A DNA stretch of 32,295 nt from Spirochaetales bacterium (GCA_022771185.1 JALFCJ010000105.1:1-32295); one strand, 5' to 3'. Counted from the stretch's first letter, positions 9,624 to 17,886 are shown. Program-made: numbers and translations. Notes: generated by a model not told the origin, from the letters alone.

Positions 9624-10238
9624 ATGAATATGGATAATACTATTGTAATTGAAGGCCTGGATGGAGCCGGAACTACTACACAGATGCGCCTAATTGCCAA
9701 AAGGCTTGAAGATGAGGGTAAAAAAGTCTTCATTACCCATGAGCCTACAGACAATCCTATTGGTAGGATGGTAAGGGATGTATTACAAAAGAAAATAAAA
9801 ACTACACCTGAAGCGTTGGCACTTCTTTTCTCCTCAGACAGGGATGATCATCTATACAATAAAGAGTATGGTCTCATGAAGATGATCAACGAAGGTTATT
9901 ACATTATCACAGATAGGTATAAATACTCTTCTATTGCTTATCAGGGAGCTGAATGCGACCTGGAATATATTAAAGCCATCAACAGTAGATTTCCTCATCC
10001 CAGTCATTTGATTTTCATAGATACATCTCCTGAGTCCTGCATGAAGAGAATTGAAAAGAGGGGATGCGAGAAGGAATTATTCGAGAGACTGGAGTTTCTG
10101 AAAAAAGTAAGAGAAAACTATATCAATCAATTCTCCTCTCTTCCTGAAGACGTGAACTATCTCTATGTAAATGGAGAGAAGTCAATCGAGGAAGTAGAGG
10201 AAGAAATATGGACTTGGCTTAAGTCCACTAATCTTTAA
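9624..10238 (+). CDS. tmk: Thymidylate kinase (dTMP kinase)
   Basis: Tmk phosphorylates dTMP to dTDP in the cytoplasm for dTTP synthesis. I place the start at ATG 9624, 5 nt after a GGAG site at 9615-9618, giving 204 residues, normal for the family. An in-frame GTG at 9534 would extend it backwards over the tamB start and add residues foreign to the family, so I reject it. The protein opens with a P-loop segment IEGLDGAGTTTQ (residues 9-20), has the DRY motif of the dTMP site at 97-99, an early THEP segment, and a short arginine-bearing LID region around 145-160. The Walker lysine normally expected before the hydroxyl residues is a threonine here. The 3' end overlaps the end of queA, on the opposite strand, by 11 nt. 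Confidence 0.95.
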   Translation: MNMDNTIVIEGLDGAGTTTQMRLIAKRLEDEGKKVFITHEPTDNPIGRMVRDVLQKKIKTTPEALALLFSSDRDDHLYNKEYGLMKMINEGYYIITDRYKYSSIAYQGAECDLEYIKAINSRFPHPSHLIFIDTSPESCMKRIEKRGCEKELFERLEFLKKVRENYINQFSSLPEDVNYLYVNGEKSIEEVEEEIWTWLKSTNL

Positions 10239-11271
10239 TAAACATTGCGTCACCATAGGAGAAGAACCTATATTTCTCTTCAACTGCATGGCGGTAGGAT
10301 TCCATAATATGGTCTTTTCCAGCTAGGGCGGAGACAAGCATCAATAGAGTAGATTCAGGGGTATGGAAGTTAGTCAATAAGTTATCTACAAACTTAAACT
10401 TGTAACCGGGGTATATGAATATGGAAGTATCACCCTTAAGATTGGTCAATACTCCATTTTCATCAGAGGCGCTTTCAAGGGTCCTGATTGATGTAGTTCC
10501 AACAGCAATAATTGTCTTACCATCCTCTTTCGCTTTATTAAGCTCTTCTGCAGTCTCAGCTGTAATCTCATAGCTTTCAGTGTGCATATGATGATTTTCA
10601 ATCTCTTCGCTTCTTACAGGGAGAAATGTTCCAGCGCCCACATGGAGAGTGACTTCATAGATTTTGATGCCTCTCTCCTTTATCTTTTCCATTATCTCCG
10701 GAGTGAAATGAAGACCAGCTGTCGGAGCAGCTACACTCCCCTCTTTTTTGGCATATATTGTCTGGTATCGATTCTCATCTTTCCAGTTGTCTTCACGTTT
10801 TATATATGGAGGAAGCGGAACATGACCTAGAGTCTGAAAGAAGTTTTCGTCTATGTCGCTGTCAAAACGTACATCTCTTGTTCCATCTTCATTTTCTTTC
10901 TCGATTACGGCACATACATAGGCCTTTCCACTGTTGTCTTTCCAGACAAATCTCTTTCCCTTTTTTTGTCTCTTTGACTTAGTGACCATAGCTTTCCATG
11001 ATCCATCGATGTTTTTTCCTAAGAAAAGGAACTCCACCACACCTCCGGTCTCTACACTCTCAGCATAAGTCCTTGCCTTTCTTACTTTGGAGTTGTTGAC
11101 AACCAAAACAGAGTTTTCAGGTAAGAGAGTTGGAAAATCAGACATCATCATATCTTTGTATTCGCCGCTATTTTTATCTAAAACAAGGAGTCTGTCTTCT
11201 CCTCTCTTTTCGCTTGGCTCCTGAGCGATAAGAGAGTCTGGCAAATCAAAGTAAAAATCCTTGGTCAGCAT
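10228..11271 (-). CDS. queA: S-adenosylmethionine:tRNA ribosyltransferase-isomerase QueA
   Basis: QueA transfers and isomerises the ribosyl part of SAM onto preQ1 at position 34 of GUN-anticodon tRNAs, making epoxyqueuosine. The 347-residue product starts MLTKDFYFDLP and contains the family blocks LIAQEPSEKRGEDRLLVL, APTAGLHFT, GAGTFLPV and LLTNFHTPESTLLMLVSA. The frame is open further upstream to 11316, but the ATG at 11271 has AGGA 5 nt upstream and gives the usual N-terminus. The first 26 nt overlap the end of ruvB, so translation is probably coupled. It is the last gene of the yebC-ruvCAB operon and converges on tmk. No other queuosine gene is in the window. Confidence 0.97.
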   Translation of the reverse strand: MLTKDFYFDLPDSLIAQEPSEKRGEDRLLVLDKNSGEYKDMMMSDFPTLLPENSVLVVNNSKVRKARTYAESVETGGVVEFLFLGKNIDGSWKAMVTKSKRQKKGKRFVWKDNSGKAYVCAVIEKENEDGTRDVRFDSDIDENFFQTLGHVPLPPYIKREDNWKDENRYQTIYAKKEGSVAAPTAGLHFTPEIMEKIKERGIKIYEVTLHVGAGTFLPVRSEEIENHHMHTESYEITAETAEELNKAKEDGKTIIAVGTTSIRTLESASDENGVLTNLKGDTSIFIYPGYKFKFVDNLLTNFHTPESTLLMLVSALAGKDHIMESYRHAVEEKYRFFSYGDAMFIKD

Positions 11272-12307
11272 ATATATCCTTCTTTCCCAGAACTTCATAT
11301 GCCTTCTGGGTGACACAGCGTCCTCTTGTAGTACGCTTTAAATAACCTTGTCTCATCAAGTATGGTTCGTAATAAACTTCAACAGTATCGGCGCTGTCAT
11401 TAATTGAGGCAGCCAAGGCTTCCAACCCTACAGGTCCTCCGTTATATACATCAATGATTACTCTAAGTATTTCCCTGTCAGTCTTATCAAGACCATATCT
11501 ATCGATGCCAAGTTTCTCCAATCCTATTCCAGCCATTTCCCTTGTAATGGTTCCGTCACCCTTTACTTGCGCAATGTCTCTGATTCTTCTAAGAATTCTA
11601 TTTGCGATTCTAGGAGTACCACGGGAACACCTTGCAATAGCCATTACAGCATCTTCTGTAATGTTTGTATTCAATATCTTGGCACTGCGCTTGATGATAA
11701 GAGAGAGCTCCTCTGGTGAATAGAGGTCAATCTTGATCGGGATACCGAATCTATTCTCCAATGGCTTCGAAACAGCACCGGTACGTGTTGTAGCTCCAAT
11801 GAGAGTAAATGGCTCCAAGTCTATCTTCATAGTCCTGGCAGCAGGTCCCTGACCAATGACCCAGTCTATTTTGTAGTCCTCCATTGCAACATATAATGTC
11901 TCTTCCATGCTCTTTTTAAGGCCATGTATTTCATCGATAAACAAAATACTGCCTTTACTGAGATTAGTAAGAATTCCAACTAGGTCCTTGGGCTTGTCAA
12001 GGGCGGTGGCGCTTGTAAGCTTAATATCCGTACCCATCTCGTTTGCAATAATGGAAGCAAGTGTTGTCTTACCCAGGCCTGGAGGCCCCTGAAGGAAAAT
12101 ATGATCCAGGGCTTCTCCTCTTTTTTTTGCAGCGTCAATGTATATCTTTAGATTCTCTTTTAATTCACTCTGTCCCTGAAAGTCAGTCAAATACTTAGGT
12201 CTAAGTATATTCTCTTGTATATCTTCAGTCTCAATGAAGGAAGGTTCCACTGTCCTTTCTTCACTTAGCTCTTCAAGCTCCAATTCATTCTGCTTATCTA
12301 TAATCAA
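11246..12307 (-). CDS. ruvB: Holliday junction branch-migration ATPase RuvB
   Basis: RuvB is the hexameric AAA+ motor that, with RuvA, drives Holliday-junction branch migration. The 353-residue product has the N-terminal RPKYLTDFQGQ block, Walker A GPPGLGKT (residues 74-81), Walker B around FIDEIH (123-128), the sensor segment GATTR and the C-terminal winged-helix ending TTRGRCVTQKAYEVLG. The start is TTG at 12307: a full GGAGG sits 5 nt upstream, TTGA overlaps the ruvA stop by 4 nt, and the next Met is deep in the ATPase domain. The 3' end overlaps queA by 26 nt. The arrangement predicts tightly coupled RuvA and RuvB synthesis. Confidence 0.98.
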   Translation of the reverse strand: MIIDKQNELELEELSEERTVEPSFIETEDIQENILRPKYLTDFQGQSELKENLKIYIDAAKKRGEALDHIFLQGPPGLGKTTLASIIANEMGTDIKLTSATALDKPKDLVGILTNLSKGSILFIDEIHGLKKSMEETLYVAMEDYKIDWVIGQGPAARTMKIDLEPFTLIGATTRTGAVSKPLENRFGIPIKIDLYSPEELSLIIKRSAKILNTNITEDAVMAIARCSRGTPRIANRILRRIRDIAQVKGDGTITREMAGIGLEKLGIDRYGLDKTDREILRVIIDVYNGGPVGLEALAASINDSADTVEVYYEPYLMRQGYLKRTTRGRCVTQKAYEVLGKKDIYADQGFLL

Positions 12308-12939
12308 TTGAGCCTCCTAAGAACAGAAGTAAATATATTCTTCTCTATATCTCTGTCATCCATATTTATATATTTGTCATTATTTTCTTCGAGCAAAGTA
12401 TCTATAACCTTAACGACGCTCTTTCTATCATATCCCATCTCGCAGAAAGAAGATATAAAGTCTGAGAAACGTTTTGAAGTGCTGGAGGACTTTACATCCG
12501 CCTCTTTTTCAGTTTCAGTTTCGAATACAAGGACATTTCTAAGCTGAAGAATAAGCTTTTGCGCTGTCTTTGCTCCCAGTCCAGGCACCTTGGAGAGTTT
12601 CTTTACATCTTGGGCATCCAAGGCTAGACAAAGGTCATCAACTGTTATGCCACCAAGAATCTTCAAAGCACCTTTGGGCCCGATTCCCGGGACAGTCTGA
12701 AGCTCAATGAAACAGAATCTTTCTTTTTCATCATAGAAACCAAAAAGAGTCATTGCATCTTCCCTATGGTTGAGAACAGTGAAGACTCTTACATTTTTTC
12801 TATCTTCCGAAGAAAGGGCTCTAAATTTATTTGCTGTCTGCAGGGAACATTCAATAAAAAACTCAATTCCGCTATGAGATAGAACAACTAAAGAATTATC
12901 TGTAATTGAAAGGCAATTGCCTCTAATAGCATTGATCAT
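12304..12939 (-). CDS. ruvA: Holliday junction DNA-binding protein RuvA
   Basis: RuvA tetramers clamp four-way junctions and load RuvB. The 211-residue product starts MINAIRGN, has the N-terminal OB-fold to about residue 65, two helix-hairpin-helix motifs (VPGIGPKGALKIL and VPGLGAKTAQKLIL) near residues 77-90 and 113-127, an acidic/serine linker near 145-155 and a small C-terminal RuvB-contact domain. It is 37 nt downstream of ruvC with no strong ribosome site visible, and its last codons supply the GGAGG used by ruvB. The assignment is certain; only the exact translation signal is unclear. Confidence 0.97.
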   Translation of the reverse strand: MINAIRGNCLSITDNSLVVLSHSGIEFFIECSLQTANKFRALSSEDRKNVRVFTVLNHREDAMTLFGFYDEKERFCFIELQTVPGIGPKGALKILGGITVDDLCLALDAQDVKKLSKVPGLGAKTAQKLILQLRNVLVFETETEKEADVKSSSTSKRFSDFISSFCEMGYDRKSVVKVIDTLLEENNDKYINMDDRDIEKNIFTSVLRRLN

Positions 12940-12976
12940 AGATATAGAATAACTTAAATCTCTATAAAGTTCAGTA

Positions 12977-13456
12977 CTATATCCTCTGACTTCTATGTGT
13001 TACGTGACAAATACAATCTGCAAGTGCATCGGCAGCATGGTCAGGTTTCGGTATATCCTTAAGTCTCAGTATTCTTTTAACCATATCCTGAACCTGAAAC
13101 TTCTCAGCGTTTCCTATACCTACGACCCCTAGTTTAATATCCCGGGGAGCATATAAATATGAAGGGATACCCATAGATGAGAATTTATAAATGGCAGCCC
13201 CGATGACTTTTGCCACCGGTATGGCGGAAGAAATATTCTGGTTAAAGAAGATATCCTCGATGCTAGCTTCATCTACCCCATACTTTGTAGCGATGGTACC
13301 CAAGTCCTCAGCTATAGTATAAATTCGCTTGACTTGTTCTTCATCTTTACTTGTCTGGATAACTCCATAAGAAATAGGCCGGTAGTTCTTTCCATCAAAG
13401 GAAACAACTCCCCAGCCTGTGTTGGATAAACCTGGATCGACTCCAAGAATAATCAA
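12977..13456 (-). CDS. ruvC: Holliday junction resolvase RuvC
   Basis: RuvC cuts Holliday junctions symmetrically after branch migration. The 159-residue product begins MIILGVDPGLSNTGWGVV. The expected metal-binding residues are visible as D7, E67 (in SIEDIFFNQN) and the H140/D143 pair in KPDHAADALA, the His/Asp version also known in Thermus. The start is TTG at 13456, since no other start codon precedes the essential D7 region and a GAGG lies 9 nt upstream inside the end of yebC. It begins 4 nt after the yebC stop, supporting the yebC-ruvCAB-queA operon. Confidence 0.96.
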   Translation of the reverse strand: MIILGVDPGLSNTGWGVVSFDGKNYRPISYGVIQTSKDEEQVKRIYTIAEDLGTIATKYGVDEASIEDIFFNQNISSAIPVAKVIGAAIYKFSSMGIPSYLYAPRDIKLGVVGIGNAEKFQVQDMVKRILRLKDIPKPDHAADALADCICHVTHRSQRI

Positions 13457-13460
13457 AATC

Positions 13461-14204
13461 TTAGTCCTCTAGGTCGAAATCTTCAGGAAGATCAAGGTTT
13501 GTAGAGACCTGCTGGACATCATCCAGTTCTTCAAGTCTTTCAACAATCTTCATAACCTTGGCAGCCTTCTCTTTGTCCAATGATACTGTCTGATCTGCAA
13601 TCTTCTGGACATCGGCGCTTTCCTGCTCGAAACCTGCAGCCTGCATTGCTTCAAGAACAGAAGCAAAATCAGCAGGAGTTGTGGTGACTTCGATAACGTC
13701 ATCTGATGTAGAGACATCTTCTGCACCATTCTCTAATGCAACTTCGAAAATCTGATCTTCTGTATACTTCTCTGTAGAGTATGTGATGATACCCTTAGTC
13801 TGGAACATGTAACTTACACATCCAGTTGCTCCAAGAGAACCGCCAAGCTTTGTCAAAGTACTTCTAACATCAGAAGCAGTTCTATTCTTGTTGTCAGTAA
13901 GTGTATCGATAATGATAGCAACTCCACCAGGAGCATAGCCTTCATAAGTGAGTTCATAGAAGGTAGAAGCACCGAGCTCTCCGCTTCCCTTCTTGATAGC
14001 TCTTTCGATGTTATCCTTAGGCATGTTTTCTGCTCTTGCCTTAAGGATAGCAGTTCTGAGACGTGCGTTGGATTCTGGATCCGGACCGCCCATCTTTGCA
14101 CAGACAGTGATTTCCTTGATAAGCTTTGTGAAAGCCTGTCCGCGCTTAGCGTCTGCAATTCCTTTCTTGTGCTTTATTGTTGCCCATTTGCTGTGGCCAG
14201 ACAT
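13461..14204 (-). CDS. yebC: YebC/PmpR-family protein (TACO1 type)
   Basis: Members of this family were first described as DNA-binding regulators; several are now linked to relief of ribosome stalling, for example at proline-rich stretches. The 247-residue product starts MSGHSKWATIKHKKG and has the family blocks KGIADAKRGQAFTKLIKEI, MPKDNIERAIKKG, YEGYAPGGVAIII and a C-terminal segment LEELDDVQQVSTNLD. A GAGG site lies 7 nt before the ATG. It heads the ruvCAB-queA operon, a common neighbour. Family membership is clear; which molecular role applies here cannot be read from sequence. Confidence 0.96.
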   Translation of the reverse strand: MSGHSKWATIKHKKGIADAKRGQAFTKLIKEITVCAKMGGPDPESNARLRTAILKARAENMPKDNIERAIKKGSGELGASTFYELTYEGYAPGGVAIIIDTLTDNKNRTASDVRSTLTKLGGSLGATGCVSYMFQTKGIITYSTEKYTEDQIFEVALENGAEDVSTSDDVIEVTTTPADFASVLEAMQAAGFEQESADVQKIADQTVSLDKEKAAKVMKIVERLEELDDVQQVSTNLDLPEDFDLED

Positions 14205-14237
14205 GTATATACCTCGATATATTTGGATTACCCTATG

Positions 14238-14267
14238 AAAATATCACACCCAATCTTTTACAGTCAA
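14238..14267 (-). promoter_or_regulatory. Candidate promoter of the yebC-ruvCAB-queA operon
   Basis: On the minus strand TTGACT (14267-14262) and TATTTT (14243-14238) are 18 nt apart, with TG one base before the -10. The predicted start lies about 30 nt before the yebC ATG, leaving room for its GAGG ribosome site. It sits between hemW and yebC, where no terminator hairpin is evident. Confidence 0.5.
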
Positions 14268-14285
14268 TATCTGGAACACTATTTA

Positions 14286-15398
14286 TCATATAGACATTGA
14301 AAGAGTTAGGATAATATAGTCCAAAGTCAGCATTCCTTTTTCACTTACAGAGAAGTTCGTGTCACTGTTTATGTATGTTTCTTTGTCCAATTGCCCTATT
14401 CTATCCTGATAAGTCGAATCAAAGTCTTTGTCGAATCTTTCTCTATATTCCTTTTTGTCTATCCCTTTTTTTGTTCTGAGAGTTGTCAACAAGTAGGATT
14501 CTTCCGTTTCTTCCTTTGTCAGACCGGAGACATTAAATGCATGTGTATCGAAATACTCTTCTAAGCTCTCAGTATTTCTCATCACTGTCATTTCATTCCA
14601 GCCAAGAGCACTTTCCGCTGTAGGCCCGATACCGATATATTGACCCAGATTCCAATACACTTTGTTGTGTAGGCATTCTTCCCCGACTTTGGAGAAGTTT
14701 GAGACTTCATAATGGTTGTATCCGAGATCATTCAACAACTTCCAGCCTGATAATAGAAACTCAGCTTCTTTTTCCTCTCCTACCGGCACTTCTCTCTCGA
14801 GAATCGGTGTATTCTCTTCAAATGTGAGACAATAAAAGGAGATATGACCAGGGTTATATGAAGAAATACGCTTAATGTCAGAAAGTGTGGTCTCCACGCT
14901 TTCTCCAGGAACGGCAGTTATGATATCTGCATTCCATCTAAAAGGAAGCGTACTTAATAGTTCCAATGCCTTGATGTTTGTCTGGGATTTTTGATGTCTG
15001 CCGAGAGTTTTCAACACATCGTCATCCAAGCTCTGTATACCTACGCTTACTCTATCTAACAACCCTGAGAGCGTGAGGATATTACTATTTAGATTCTCTG
15101 GATTACACTCCATGCTAACTTCTTTAGGTCTTCCCAGTTCCAAGGCAGAGAGAAGTATCTTTTTTATATTATCGAAACCAAGCAGCCCAGGGTTACCTCC
15201 ACCAATAAATACTGTTTCAAAAGGAACGTTTATTTCTTTCTTTACAGCTTCCAGTTCCAGTAGAAGAAGATTCAAATATCTCTCTATCTCCTCCTCTTTT
15301 GGAGAACGGGAATAGAAAGCACAATAATCACACTTCATCTTGCAAAATGGTATGTGAATATAGAGTGAGACAGGACGAGAAGAATCAAAACCAACCAT
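14286..15398 (-). CDS. hemW: HemW-like radical SAM protein (heme chaperone family)
   Basis: HemW proteins are radical-SAM relatives of coproporphyrinogen III oxidase HemN; characterised members bind heme and pass it to proteins rather than oxidise coproporphyrinogen. The 370-residue product has SLYIHIPFC and the cluster motif CKMKCDYC (C19, C23, C26), a glycine motif GGGNPGLL (usual form GGGTPSLL) and a C-terminal HemN-type domain with the GIDKKEYRERF segment. It begins 1 nt after the lepB stop with only a weak ribosome site, so coupling to lepB is likely. A strict HemN function is unlikely, given the family features and the absence of other heme genes nearby. No 3' terminator is obvious. Confidence 0.9.
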   Translation of the reverse strand: MVGFDSSRPVSLYIHIPFCKMKCDYCAFYSRSPKEEEIERYLNLLLLELEAVKKEINVPFETVFIGGGNPGLLGFDNIKKILLSALELGRPKEVSMECNPENLNSNILTLSGLLDRVSVGIQSLDDDVLKTLGRHQKSQTNIKALELLSTLPFRWNADIITAVPGESVETTLSDIKRISSYNPGHISFYCLTFEENTPILEREVPVGEEKEAEFLLSGWKLLNDLGYNHYEVSNFSKVGEECLHNKVYWNLGQYIGIGPTAESALGWNEMTVMRNTESLEEYFDTHAFNVSGLTKEETEESYLLTTLRTKKGIDKKEYRERFDKDFDSTYQDRIGQLDKETYINSDTNFSVSEKGMLTLDYIILTLSMSI

Positions 15399-15399
15399 A

Positions 15400-16398
15400 T
15401 TAGCTTTCAGTCAATAGACCGATTCTCCCTAGCGGCCAGAATCTTGCAACGACTCTGCCGTTTACTTTTGTCTCGTTTACAGGTCCAAAGTATCTGCCGT
15501 CTTGAGAATTGTCTCTATTGTCTCCCAGAGGAAGCACATAACCAGCAGGTACATATATACCTGTCCTATATACAGCTTCATCGGAACGGGAACTTAGAGA
15601 TTCCGGATGTATACATGCTTTTGTCTTATTATACTCCCTGGAGTACTCATAATAGTCGAATATATAGCTGTATTCACTATTCTGAATTTTCTGAAAGTCT
15701 TCAATTAGCGCGGAAGGAATAGCAATTCCATTTTCGTTGAAAGCTGTTATTCTTGCATATGCCTTAAGGCCTGGATATAGAGATTGGTCCACGCTTCTAT
15801 TAGGACCTGAAGAAAGGTTATTCTCTTTTCTCCACTGATTCTCATCCATCCATTCCCCTGTTCCAGCAGCCTTAATATAAACATTGCCGTCGTTGAAATA
15901 GATATTGTCTCCACCTAGTCCCGCAGCTCTTTTGACATATAATCTCTCTGCAGGAGTTCCGTCTTCGTTCTTATCGATATTGACGAGAGAAAGTGTACCC
16001 ATATAGATGGCTTGTGAAAGAATATCGAATAGAGGACCCTTGGAGTCATATTCAGGGTTATAGAATGTTATGATATCATCTCTTTGGACTCTTCTATTCT
16101 GCTCTGCAACTTTTGGCCCGGCTGGATAGATCTCCACACCATATTGGTCTTTAAATACGACCACTCTGTCTTTTACTAACAGTGTATCCACCATAGATGG
16201 AGACGGAATTAAGAAAAGCTGAAATAAAAACTGATTAAATATAATGACCCAGAACACACCGAAAACCAAAGCATCGATCCATTCCAGCGTTTCTGAGAGA
16301 AAGGTTCTCTTTTTTGTTTTGTTATATGCCCTTTGGGCTTTTCTTTTGGTCAACGACTTCTCAGTAGAGGTCTCGACCCAAGTCAGAAATCTGTCCAT
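15400..16398 (-). CDS. lepB: Signal peptidase I
   Basis: LepB removes signal peptides from exported proteins at the outer face of the inner membrane. The 332-residue product has a basic cytoplasmic N-terminus, one membrane segment at about residues 41-64, the catalytic serine box PSPSM (S68), the general-base lysine in YVKRAAGLGGD (K156) and the GDNRDNSQDGRYFG box near the C-terminus. The region between serine and lysine and the one after it are longer than in minimal enzymes. The lysine box has GLGGD where GLPGD is usual. There is no Shine-Dalgarno; a promoter-like pair ends 6 nt before the ATG, so the mRNA may be leaderless. It is followed after 1 nt by hemW and is divergent from the SUMF1-like gene. 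Confidence 0.96.
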   Translation of the reverse strand: MDRFLTWVETSTEKSLTKRKAQRAYNKTKKRTFLSETLEWIDALVFGVFWVIIFNQFLFQLFLIPSPSMVDTLLVKDRVVVFKDQYGVEIYPAGPKVAEQNRRVQRDDIITFYNPEYDSKGPLFDILSQAIYMGTLSLVNIDKNEDGTPAERLYVKRAAGLGGDNIYFNDGNVYIKAAGTGEWMDENQWRKENNLSSGPNRSVDQSLYPGLKAYARITAFNENGIAIPSALIEDFQKIQNSEYSYIFDYYEYSREYNKTKACIHPESLSSRSDEAVYRTGIYVPAGYVLPLGDNRDNSQDGRYFGPVNETKVNGRVVARFWPLGRIGLLTES

Positions 16399-16404
16399 AA
16401 AGAA

Positions 16405-16433
16405 AACTTACATCACACGACTTCAATTGACAA
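16405..16433 (-). promoter_or_regulatory. Candidate lepB promoter, sharing -35 bases with the divergent gene
   Basis: On the minus strand TTGTCA (16433-16428) and TAAGTT (16410-16405) are 17 nt apart, and the ATG of lepB follows the -10 after 6 nt. Five bases (16428-16432) also belong to the plus-strand TTGACA. The -10 match is weak (3 of 6). Confidence 0.4.
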
Positions 16434-16455
16434 GAGACTTTGGTATGTTTACCTT
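16427..16455 (+). promoter_or_regulatory. Candidate promoter of the SUMF1-like gene and smpB
   Basis: A consensus TTGACA (16427-16432) is followed after 17 nt by TACCTT (16450-16455); the ATG of the SUMF1-like gene is 6 nt further. The geometry mirrors the lepB promoter on the other strand and implies a leaderless or nearly leaderless transcript. Confidence 0.45.
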
Positions 16456-16461
16456 AGTCAT

Positions 16462-17886
16462 ATGTCAAGAAAAAAACAATTACCTGAAGTAGAACCGGTA
16501 AAACTAAAGCCAATTCATGGTATTAGACCTGGAGTATATATTTTAATAATTTGGGCAATAATTATTCTTTTGCTCTTTTTTATTCTATTTGTCCTTCCCG
16601 GTCTTGTTTCAAACACTTCTTATGTGACATTCAACGAGCCGGTTGTAGGCTCCGGTGTCTACGAAGATGGAATATACCTAGGCTCGGCCACAGATGGCGT
16701 CTATAAGACAACAGGTGGAAACCATAGATATACATTCACATTTGAAGGTGAGGAGTATGGAGAAATTGAGACTAAGATAAAAAGAAAAGTATTCTTTACA
16801 CTTTTTTCTCATAAGCCTCAGTTGATAGTTCCTGAGAGATCTTATAATGACGAAGTCAAAGAAAAAGTGGAGTCAGCCTTTATTCGTGACGTCGCTTCCT
16901 ACTCCGCCGTAATTTCAGCACCCGATACTTTCCATTACCCACCTATATTCTCCGCTTTTGCTTCCAACAGCATAGAGATGGGAATTAAGGATGTAAGAGA
17001 TACTTGGCTCTTGGCTCTCTCCCATATATCGTCTTCGACTCTCTACGAAGACTATATAGTTGGAAAAGAAACACTATCAAAAAGCGATGTTTTGTTTGAG
17101 ACAGATCAATCGAAGAAGCTTGAGTCATATATAGACGCACTCTTTAATGGAGAAAAAATAAAATTGGAAAAGTCTATGGAAAATAATATCCAGATTCCTG
17201 TAAATAACGGTGATTTTTTCCATTATGAATCAACTATAGTTGAAATGGGTAATAGTACTACTCTCACTGTAGAGAGTGCAAAAGAAGCACCTCTAAAGGT
17301 GGAAGTCAATGAATTCTCAATTGCTCAGAATCTTGTAACTGAACATGATTGGGCGCTCTTTGTAGAAGAGAACCCAAAGTGGTCTAGAGATAATCTTGAT
17401 TCTCTTGTAGAAGAAGGACTTGTCGATACTAATTACCTAAAGGGTATCACACTCTCCCCATATATAAACTCTATCCGTCCTATTAGAAACATAAGCTACC
17501 ATGCTGCCTCCGCATATGTAGAATGGAAGAGTCAGAAAGATGGTGTTTCGTATCATATTCCTACAGAAAAAGAATGGTACACTGCTTCATTGTCTTCTAA
17601 AGATAAGGAATATGTAACTTCCCTTGTCTTTATAGAGAATAATCCGACATCTCCAACAGCAATGCTAGGGCAGCTTTGGGAGTTTACTTCTACACCGTTT
17701 ATTCCTTTATCAAGGCTATCGGAATATGATAAAATCATAAACTTAGGAAACATATATGGATATGATGATGTCATTGTGAAAGGTGGATCATATGTTTCAG
17801 ATTCATCATCAATCTCCATCGATACAGTGGGCATCACATCAAAAAGCACTTGCAGTGAATTCTGCGGTCTAAGGTTGGCAAAATAA
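16462..17886 (+). CDS. Membrane-anchored PEGA/SUMF1-like (formylglycine-generating-enzyme fold) protein
   Basis: The 474-residue product has a short basic cytoplasmic start, one membrane helix at about residues 24-48, a PEGA-like beta segment near 52-95 (GVYEDGIYLGSATDGVY followed by GGNHRYTF), an unassigned middle and a SUMF1/FGE-sulfatase-type domain from about 275 to the end. The last is shown by LVTEHDWALFVEENP, PIRNISYHAASAYVEW, YHIPTEKEWYTAS, GQLWEFTSTPF, VKGGSY and FCGLRLAK. The paired active-site cysteines of true formylglycine-generating enzymes are not in their usual context, so a binding or scaffold role in the periplasm is more likely than catalysis. I choose the ATG at 16462, because the longer open frame runs over the lepB start. 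There is no ribosome site. Its stop overlaps the smpB start by 1 nt. Confidence 0.8.
   Translation: MSRKKQLPEVEPVKLKPIHGIRPGVYILIIWAIIILLLFFILFVLPGLVSNTSYVTFNEPVVGSGVYEDGIYLGSATDGVYKTTGGNHRYTFTFEGEEYGEIETKIKRKVFFTLFSHKPQLIVPERSYNDEVKEKVESAFIRDVASYSAVISAPDTFHYPPIFSAFASNSIEMGIKDVRDTWLLALSHISSSTLYEDYIVGKETLSKSDVLFETDQSKKLESYIDALFNGEKIKLEKSMENNIQIPVNNGDFFHYESTIVEMGNSTTLTVESAKEAPLKVEVNEFSIAQNLVTEHDWALFVEENPKWSRDNLDSLVEEGLVDTNYLKGITLSPYINSIRPIRNISYHAASAYVEWKSQKDGVSYHIPTEKEWYTASLSSKDKEYVTSLVFIENNPTSPTAMLGQLWEFTSTPFIPLSRLSEYDKIINLGNIYGYDDVIVKGGSYVSDSSSISIDTVGITSKSTCSEFCGLRLAK

Noticed and set aside
11272..11316. Longer queA start upstream of 11271
   Set aside because: ATG 11271 has AGGA 5 nt upstream and yields the standard QueA N-terminus; the extra 15 residues are encoded within ruvB.
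16333..16461. Longer start of the SUMF1-like protein
   Set aside because: It lies inside lepB on the opposite strand and before the promoter; the translation there has no family likeness.
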